NCBI RefSeq assembly: GCF_023278565.1
Contig: NC_064676.1
Span: 5,580,001-5,644,000, forward strand
Reading direction: 5' to 3'
DNA from: Colletotrichum lupini
Taxonomy: Eukaryota > Ascomycota > Sordariomycetes > Glomerellales > Glomerellaceae
Length of the DNA stretch: 64,000 nt
Every line of letters starts with the position of its first letter. Position 1 is the first letter of the stretch. The position numbers and the translations under genes are program-made. Of this stretch, positions 57,239 to 64,000 are shown in pieces. The notes beneath the pieces are model-generated. The model worked only from the letters and a program-made list of their open reading frames with translations. It had not been told where the DNA came from and did not search any database.

Positions 57239-58078
57239 CTAGTAGTCTACCAACCAGGGCACGTTGTTGTCACCGTGGTGATCCATGATTGCTGCATTGA
57301 CGAGCAACGTCTTGCATGACTCCCTCTCTGGCGCCATGATGATGTTCCCCTCCTTGACGACTGGATCTGCAACGCTTTTTGTCCCGTTAGCACGCCATTC
57401 GACCACTTGGGATCCGTAGCCTTCGTGGAGGTGGCCGAAGCAGTGGAGTCGTGGGCGAATGCGTTGAACCGCTTGCCATAACTTTGGGCAGCCGCAATGG
57501 GCGCCTTTGCCGTCGAGATCGAGGCGGTAGTCTTCGCATGGGACCTGTGGCGGTCCGTGTGTAATCAAGATATCGACTTCCGAGGAGATTGGCATCGGAC
57601 CGCGGGCCACATTTTGGTCTAGGTCTGAGAGTGCTGTGTCGGCCGGGTTGAATCTGTCTTCGTGCGGACCGTATGAGAACGCATATCCATGGAACTCGGG
57701 TGTGTATGGCGAGGCATATAGAGTGAAGGAACGCCCGTCCTGAAGAGTGAATGAATGGTATCCTTCGCTCAAGAGGTTAATTTCGGATTGGTTGAACAAA
57801 TTGATCGCTTTCTTTGGCTCCTCGAGGTCGTCGTCTTCATCTGCATTGTTGGCCCACCACGTGGGATCGAGAGATACATCGTGGTTTCCGGGTATCACGA
57901 GCTTGAGTTCAGCGTCACAATCTGAAAGGCTTTCGATCGCAGCTTTGTAGTTCGACATGCCACCGATCATAGTGAGATCTCCGCAGTGGATGACGACATC
58001 TGCGGGAGGGAGCTCTGATGGGAAGGCAGAGTCGTGGGTATCCGACAGAATAAGAAAGCGAATGTTGGATTTCATCAT
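57239..58078 (-). CDS. Calcineurin-like metallophosphoesterase
   Basis: The 279-aa protein is intronless and carries the full set of metal-binding motifs of the metallophosphoesterase superfamily: SDTH (Asp13, His15), HCGD (Asp34), GNHD (65-67), THGPP (His174) and GHLH (216-218). It resembles the MPPED/UPF0046-like group, whose fungal members are mostly uncharacterised. The substrate (phosphomonoester, diester or cyclic nucleotide) cannot be read. No signal peptide or membrane segment is seen, so it is probably cytosolic. A second Met at position 2 is an equally good start. The gene is divergent from the eIF2B epsilon gene, sharing about 0.8 kb of upstream DNA. Confidence 0.88.
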   Translation of the reverse strand: MMKSNIRFLILSDTHDSAFPSELPPADVVIHCGDLTMIGGMSNYKAAIESLSDCDAELKLVIPGNHDVSLDPTWWANNADEDDDLEEPKKAINLFNQSEINLLSEGYHSFTLQDGRSFTLYASPYTPEFHGYAFSYGPHEDRFNPADTALSDLDQNVARGPMPISSEVDILITHGPPQVPCEDYRLDLDGKGAHCGCPKLWQAVQRIRPRLHCFGHLHEGYGSQVVEWRANGTKSVADPVVKEGNIIMAPERESCKTLLVNAAIMDHHGDNNVPWLVDY

Positions 58079-58890
58079 TGTGGTGTTGGAAGATAATTAC
58101 GGACTGGGAGATGAAGGTCGGCTCGTCATTATATTTATTGAGATTTCAAAATTGGATTGAGAGGCCGAGTCAGATGATAGCAAGTTGGTAGAGAATCGGA
58201 GATCCCTTTTGGCTTCCAGATGAACTAGGGGGTTTTTGTAGGCGAGAAGACAGCAGACGGGGGAGATTTGTGGCTAGAAACGGCTCAGGCCAGTAAACTT
58301 CTACGTATCGACGGTCGATGCTGTCCCTCAAGGTTTCATTTTCTTAAAGAGAACTTTGTGAGACCATACTTCAATACCTATGTACTTGAGCTTAAGATAA
58401 AGTCATATGTGATTGATCGGAGATGCCTTTCTTGCTTTGCCTCTGACGAATTATTGAAAAATTACTTGGAAGACGTATGTGCATCATGGACAGCAGATAT
58501 GACATGAATCCTTTGTTCCGGTGTTTAGAAATTCGGATTCAATCTTTCTGATGAGAAGGCTTTGATCTCTGGGAGATTTTGAAGATTAGTGATGGATATA
58601 AACTCAGAAATCGGCTGAATCATTTAGCCATACGCCACTGTATTGTCGGGTAATGTTGTAGTCTAAAGAGGAGCTTGTTGTAGCGGAATATTCATTCGGT
58701 GAAGCTCTTCACCGAGACAGACCGACAGAGGGTTACCGCACGGCCCACCCCGCCTCGGAGCCGTTGAGTCACTCACCTTAAATTTCCAACTCCCAAGCTT
58801 GCGACCGGGCTTTGACTCACCACCCCGCGACCAACACAATAAATCCCCCAAAGCGCCCACCCACGCCCTTGCGATCCACCTTAGCACACG
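58079..58890. promoter_or_regulatory. Divergent promoter region (metallophosphoesterase / eIF2B epsilon)
   Basis: These 812 bp lie between two divergent start codons. The 3' half near 58750-58890 is C-rich on the + strand, typical of a short leader before the eIF2B gene. I can name no specific site. Confidence 0.4.
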
Positions 58891-61219
58891 ATGTCGCAGC
58901 AAAAGGGAAAGGCCGCCGCTGGCAAAGGCAAAAAGTCCGGCAAGGCTGGAGGTGAGGGCAAGCGCGAGGATGTCCTGCAGGCTGTGGTAAGTCTGAAGCG
59001 TCATGGTGGGGCAGGCACGGTGATGGGTGTTGAATTGGCTAACCTGGTGGCTTTTCTTTCGCCCATTGTAGCTCATCGCCGACTCCTTTCAAGATAGGTT
59101 TGCTCCCTTTTCAGCAGAGAAGCCAAGAGTAAGTCATGATATATGTCCCGGAGCTATGCGACGACGACTGACCGCCCGCCCGCAGTGCCTTCTACCCCTT
59201 GCAAACACGCCCCTCATCGAGTATACCCTCGAGTTCCTCGCCATGAACGGCGTCCAGGAGGTCTACATCTACTGCGGCTCCCACTCCGAACAGATCGAGA
59301 ACTATATCAACACATCAAGATGGTCCCCCATGTCCATTCGAACTCCATTCACGAGCCTGCAGTTCATCCGCGTATCCGACGCCCGCTCAATCGGCGACTT
59401 CCTCCGTGACCTCGACGGACGTGGCATTATGGACGGCGACTTCATTGTGGTCCACGGCGACGTGGTATCCAACATCTCACTTGACGGCGCGCTGGCGGCA
59501 CACAAGGCGCGCAAGGAGGCCGCGGCGACGAACATCATGACAGTGGTCCTGCGATCAGGCGGCGCGGAGGAGCACAGAACGAAGCCCAACGGAATCAACC
59601 CCGTCTTCGTGATCGACTCAAAGACAAAGCGGTGCCTACACTACGACGAGATACATCCCCTCCAGAGCGACCACTACCTCACCCTCGACCCGGCCGTGAT
59701 TGACGAGCTCTCGACCGATTTTGAGATGCGGGGCGACCTGATCGATGCGGGTATCGATATCTGTACTCCCGAAGTGCTGGCGCTGTGGTCCGAGAGTTTC
59801 GACTACGAGCTTCCGAGGCGAAACTTTCTGCATGGTGTCCTAAAAGATTGGGAGCTGAACGGCAAGGCGATCTACGCAGAGGTCCTCGATGACGGCTACG
59901 CAGCGCGCGCGAGCAACCTCCAAATGTACGAGTCAATCAGCAAAGATGTCCTCGGCCGTTGGACATTCCCGTTCGTTCCCGACTGCAACGTCATTCCCGG
60001 TCAGACGTACAGGATGACCAGCGGTGCAGTCTGCGTTGAGGACGGAACGGTGATGGCGCCCACCAGCAAGATTACCAGGTCAATCCTCGGCCAGGGAGCC
60101 ACCGTGGGCGCCGGCAGCACGGTATCAAACAGCATCATCGGCAGGCGGTGCAAGATCGGCAATAACGTTCGCATCGAAAACAGCTTCATCTGGGACGACG
60201 CCGTAATCGAAGATGATGCGGTCATCACGCGCTCCATCCTAGCCGACTCAAGCATCGTGGGCAAGGGCTCGGTCGTCGCTGCCGGCTCCCTCCTCTCCTT
60301 TGGCGTTGTCCTCAGCGACAACAGCAAGATTCCCGAGGCCACAGTCCTCGCAGTCACCACACACAACGGCACGCCCGTCAATCCCGACAAGTCACTCGTT
60401 GGGCCCTCAGGTAAGGGCGCCCCTTACGTCGACCCAGAGGCCGAGGACATGGACGACGAGGACCCTTCCACCCTCCAGCGCTCTCTCCTCTACAACCTCG
60501 CCCACCTCAACCTCTCCACCTCGACAGTCTCAACCCTTTCGTCCGACATCGACGATGACGACTCGGAAGCCGGCGACGGCATCACCCAATTCTCCGCCGA
60601 CTCCCGCAACCGCGCAGACTCGTTCGTCTCAGACGACTCCCAAGGCAAATCAGGCTTCCACCACGACGCCGTCCACGGCCTCCTCGACGCCCTCCGCGTC
60701 GAATCAGGCGACTTTGACTCCGCCAAGCTCGAATTCATGGGTCTCCGCCTCGCCAACGACGCTTCGGACGTGGCCATGCGTAAGGCTGTTGCCATCGCCT
60801 TTGCCCGCCGCGCCGCAGAGCTCCTCGACCCCGAGCACGGCGGTCTCGAGCCCGCAAAGGCCGCCGACAAGACCTTCAACTCCAACAAGGGTGCCTCAAA
60901 ATTCGTATCCGAGGTCGGCGTCGGCGGCGGCGAGACGGAGCAGGTCGAGTTCGTCCTCGCGCTGCAGCGCGCTCTGCTCGGGTGCCGGAACCTCGAGCAC
61001 GCGCGCGCCGGCGTGCTGCTCGCCGCCATGCTGCAGCAGCTGTATGGCTTGGACGTTCTCGAGGAGGACGGCATCCTGGCCTGGTGGGAGGATGAGCGCG
61101 CCGAGGAGGGCGGGGGCGAGGGCATGGCGGCGCTCAAGGAGAAGTGCCGGGTTCTCGTCGAGTGGTTGGAGGATGCTGATGAGGAGGACGACGATGATTC
61201 GGAAGAGGATGACGACTAG
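58891..61219 (+). CDS. GCD6: Translation initiation factor eIF2B epsilon subunit
   Basis: There are three exons, 58891-58986, 59072-59128 and 59186-61219, with introns of 85 and 57 nt, both phase 0. The product is 728 aa (yeast Gcd6 is about 710). This is the catalytic subunit of the guanine-nucleotide exchange factor that reloads eIF2 with GTP, the target of eIF2-alpha-kinase control in the cytosol. The order is a Lys/Gly-rich N-terminal tail, a nucleotidyltransferase-like domain (RPRCLLPLANTPLIEYTLEFL, about 49 onward), left-handed beta-helix hexapeptide repeats (about 335-430; SILGQGATVGAGS, SFIWDDAVIEDDAVI), an acidic linker, and a C-terminal W2/HEAT domain. The W2 domain ends in aromatic/acidic boxes (ILAWWEDERAEE, VEWLEDADEEDDDD). 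Confidence 0.95.
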
Positions 61220-61833
61220 GTGTTGGCATCTCGGACTGCGTCTCGGGAGTTGTGATTAGGCAAGTGCAGGAGGGGGAGAGAGAGGAGAGAGAGACAGAGG
61301 AAGAAAACGGACTCGAACCATCAACGAGTGTTATATGCCTGGCGTAGAGAGTGGATGGCTTGCATAGCACAGTTGTACACTGCAGCGGACTCGTAAGCAG
61401 GGTCCAGGACTTGGTCAAAAAGTTATGGTAGAATAAGAATCAAAGAATACGTTAAACAACAAAGTGGACCTACCAGTGTCTCATAGACCAAGCATCACGG
61501 GCACGTCAGAGATGGCGAAAAGAGCATGAGATGACCTGCTTGTATTGCAAGGCGACTAAAAAGGTATCATATCAAAAAGCATAAAGCCCTCCAAAAACGC
61601 CGAGCTGAAACCTGGCCCAGAAAGATGTGAAAACTCCGGCCCCATCCATCACCCTGTGATACCCCCGACTTTTTGTGTTTTCTCGAACATAGGGCAGAAC
61701 TCAGAAGGTTGGCCATCCCCATTTACGCGACGACTGGCAAAGCTTATGATCCCCAACAACTGGATAGAAGCTTGTTCTTGAACCGCCGCCCCAAAACAAT
61801 TGCTTAGCGGACTCATTTCCGAGAGCATTCCTT
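61220..61833. other. Convergent 3' intergenic region
   Basis: The region contains the 3' UTRs of the eIF2B epsilon gene and of the HAD-domain gene. A T-arm-like string near 61310-61325 does not extend into a cloverleaf. No gene is seen. Confidence 0.5.
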
Positions 61834-63732
61834 CTAGTAATAGCTCTGGAGATCGTTGCTGTTGCCAGCGTTTCCACCACCTCCGTAGTTACCGCCACCG
61901 CCGCCGCCGCCCATGGGACGACCAGCTGGGCCCGTGGGGGCGTTCGGCGGAGGACCCGAGCTCCACGCGCTAAGCGGAGGTTGGTACTGTTGCTGTTGAC
62001 CCCCCTGGAAGCCGCCTTGCTGCTGCCCTGGGAGGGATGGATAGCTGTTGTCGTCATACTCGACAGTCTGTCCGTACCCTCCCTGCTGGTTTCGGGGCTC
62101 GACGTCGTCGAGGGAGCGGTAGCCGTGCATGCCACGTCCGCCACGGCCGCCCTTACCATTGCCGCGGCCTCTGCCACCTCTTCCTCCACCGCCGCGGAAG
62201 CCACCACCACCACCACCACCACCACGGCCACCGCCTCCTCGCCCAGAATGGAAATCGCGGCGCTCATTGCGGCCGTTAAAGGGGTTGTGTCGGTGGTGGT
62301 CGCGTGAGTAGTCGCCGCCATCATGTTTCCGCTTAGAAGACTTGTTGGCGAAGAGCGATTCATACTCGTCTTCGCGGGGGTCCTCTGGCTCGATGCGCAG
62401 GATCATCTTCTCTCCAACTGTTGTCTCGAAGGTCATTGCCTTATCGGCGGGAATCGGTTTCCAGTTCTGGATCTTGCCGGCATCTACGGGGCGGGCACCC
62501 TTGCGGAGGGCGAGCACAACGAGAGGCGACGGGTTATCCGTGTGGAACTTCGCGGTGGCGGGAACGGGTCGGAGGCTCGCTGCCCAGATGCTATTTTCAA
62601 AGCACGCTGTGCCTGTGACCTCCCACTTCATCTTGCTGCCCATACCTCCAACCTTTTCCAGGATGCTGGCCGGGCAAGGACGAGGGCAGATGAGAATATT
62701 GTTGGCGTGGAACTTGAGCTCCTGCTCGGGCAATCCGGAGGGGATCTGGGCCATCTTCATCAATTGCGCCGTGTCTTCCTTGCTGATCAAATAGCCTGTG
62801 AAATAGACAGTCTTCTTGATCCTCAGTCGTTGCGGGCGAACGTCAGACGAGTGTTTGCCAATCTCCTCGTTGTGAAGGTTGATCATATGCTGCACCTCAG
62901 CAACCTCAACCACGGGGTCCAGGGTCGTTGACATGTCCGCGACCTGAACGACCTCCGCCGTGATGGGGCCGCGTGTGCGAGTAGCATTGATGTTCTGCTT
63001 GCGGTTATACTCGGTCATGAAATCTCTGAATCCCTTGACGTGTTTCGGACGGTCCTCGTAGATGCGAATCTCTTCGGCGTTCTTGTACGTCTCCATGACC
63101 GCGGTGAGAAAGAGCTGCTTGAAGTGCATCGTGCTTGAAAAGTTCTGGTTCGTCGGGCTGACTGCAGGTTTGAGCCCGACCATGTCGAATTCGAGTCCCT
63201 TACTGTGAATCATCCTCTTGATGAGCTCCCCGAAGCCTCGCTCGGAGCGGCCCGTCAGCAGCACGCACAGAGCGTCCTTTTGCTTGACGCTCAGCTTCAC
63301 CAGCTCGACAATCTTTTCATTCCACCAGCCTTCCCACGCGCGCTTCTCTTCCGTGTCGGCGCCCTCACCCGTCGCTGAGAGGATTCGGGAGTCGTGCCAC
63401 CAGCCGCCGTTGCAGATGACGTCTTGACTTGACAGCACGCCGATCGTAGGGCCGCTCCATAATGCGGGGTTCGGCAAGGGAGTTTTGAAGACTATGGATG
63501 TCAGACGACGTTAGCTTTGGGTTCAGAAGATTGGCGAAGGAATCACGCAACGCGGCAGCATAGAGAAGGTATACTTACGTGTGTTGTCAAAGTCGTAGAT
63601 GTGCAGAGCCTTGATCTTATCGACGGCAGGCAGCTGTGCCGTCGCGATGCTCCATCTGCTCAATGCAGTAGTCGTCGCAGAGGATGTCGAGTAGGCCGCC
63701 TTAGCAGAGCCATTGGCGTATGCGGACGTCAT
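61834..63732 (-). CDS. HAD-domain Swiss Army Knife RNA-repair-like protein with RGG tail
   Basis: There are two exons, 63579-63732 and 61834-63491, with an 87-nt intron (63492-63578; GTAAGT donor, CTAAC branch, ATAG acceptor). The join restores the HAD nucleophile motif DFDNTLFKTPLPN. The product is 603 aa. The N-terminal half (about 45-250) matches the HAD domain of the Swiss Army Knife RNA-repair group, with LLTGRSERGFGELI as the second HAD motif and IYEDRPKHVKGF as the acidic motif. A middle domain (about 280-430) follows. The C-terminus is an RGG/GGG- and Gln-rich low-complexity tail (about 465-603), usual in RNA-binding proteins. The catalytic role in this fungus is unknown. I chose the ATG at 63732; an in-frame ATG at 63813 would add a 27-residue basic segment. 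Confidence 0.85.
62157..62262 (-). repeat. Gly/Arg-rich coding repeat
   Basis: An imprecise GGN/CGN trinucleotide run encodes the RGG segment of the HAD-domain protein. It is prone to length change between strains. Confidence 0.7.
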
Positions 63733-64000
63733 GACTCGGCGGGTGAATCTGGAAGCTGCCAACATGAATGTTGACCAGACTTCGAAATTCCGAGAGAGGT
63801 GGGAATTGTTCAAAGAGCGGGTCGTCGATAGATTCGCGAGCGCGCAGAACCAGGGCAGTGGCTAGGGGACTCGAGCTTTGCTACAGTGGTAGGTGCGACC
63901 GCGGCTTGTGCCAGTAGGAAGTTTTCCCAGCCGTTGGCTCTGTGGGGCTGGCCCGTCATTATGGGAGGCAAGTCCCTGGAGAGCGCTGCTGACCGGCTGG
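63733..64000 (-). promoter_or_regulatory. Upstream region of the HAD-domain gene
   Basis: The remaining 268 nt hold the 5' side of the gene at 61834-63732. An alternative ATG at 63813 lies in it. No other gene is visible before the window ends. Confidence 0.4.

Noticed and set aside
61296..61330. T-arm-like string (GGTTCGAGTCC on the minus strand)
   Set aside because: No acceptor stem, D-arm or anticodon arm can be drawn at proper distances.

Overview
The window is nuclear DNA of a filamentous ascomycete. Short introns (about 44-87 nt) with GTRNGT donors and CTRAY branch points, an NDUFA11-like complex I subunit of the fungal 21.3 kDa type, SKN7, a fungal-type phosphoketolase, and a sharply bounded AT-rich block mutated by repeat-induced point mutation (RIP) all support this. 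The gene set and the TACCTAGGTA-type low-complexity tracts fit a Sordariomycete, possibly Glomerellales-like. That placement is inference from reading only.

Layout. 1-6663 is one Ty1/Copia retrotransposon that RIP has destroyed. The last 18 nt of its 5' LTR sit at the window start and its 3' LTR ends at 6663. Just beyond it, at 7566-8279, is an intronless gene for a protein with a YopT/AvrPphB-type (peptidase C58) Cys-His-Asp arrangement. After a long non-coding stretch come a Ras-family GTPase (13785-14582, +) and a convergent phosphoketolase (15483-17992, -). A gene-poor stretch follows, holding a degenerate-looking tRNA-Thr(CGT) at 23951-24031 (-). Next is a UBP2-like deubiquitinase (24434-28581, -) with an in-frame TAG near its 3' end.

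30151-40285 is the gene-dense core: a complex I 21.3 kDa subunit (+); a non-coding host gene with seven introns, each holding one copy of the same box C/D snoRNA (about 31140-33190, +); MSH2 (-); TRM10 (+); and the DNA primase small subunit PRI1 (-). MSH2 and PRI1 are S-phase genes whose upstream regions carry MCB-like ACGCG motifs. 48147-50335 encodes the SKN7 response regulator (+) after a very long leader. 57239-63732 holds a metallophosphoesterase (-), eIF2B epsilon/GCD6 (+), and an RGG-rich HAD-domain (Swiss Army Knife type) RNA-repair-like protein (-).

Exon boundaries were read by eye from splice signals and from frame continuity, and every multi-exon model given keeps phase. The most unusual item is the 7 x snoRNA / 7 x intron array, in which spacing to the splice sites is held nearly constant while the snoRNA copies diverge. 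The C58-like gene on the edge of a RIP-mutated element is second.
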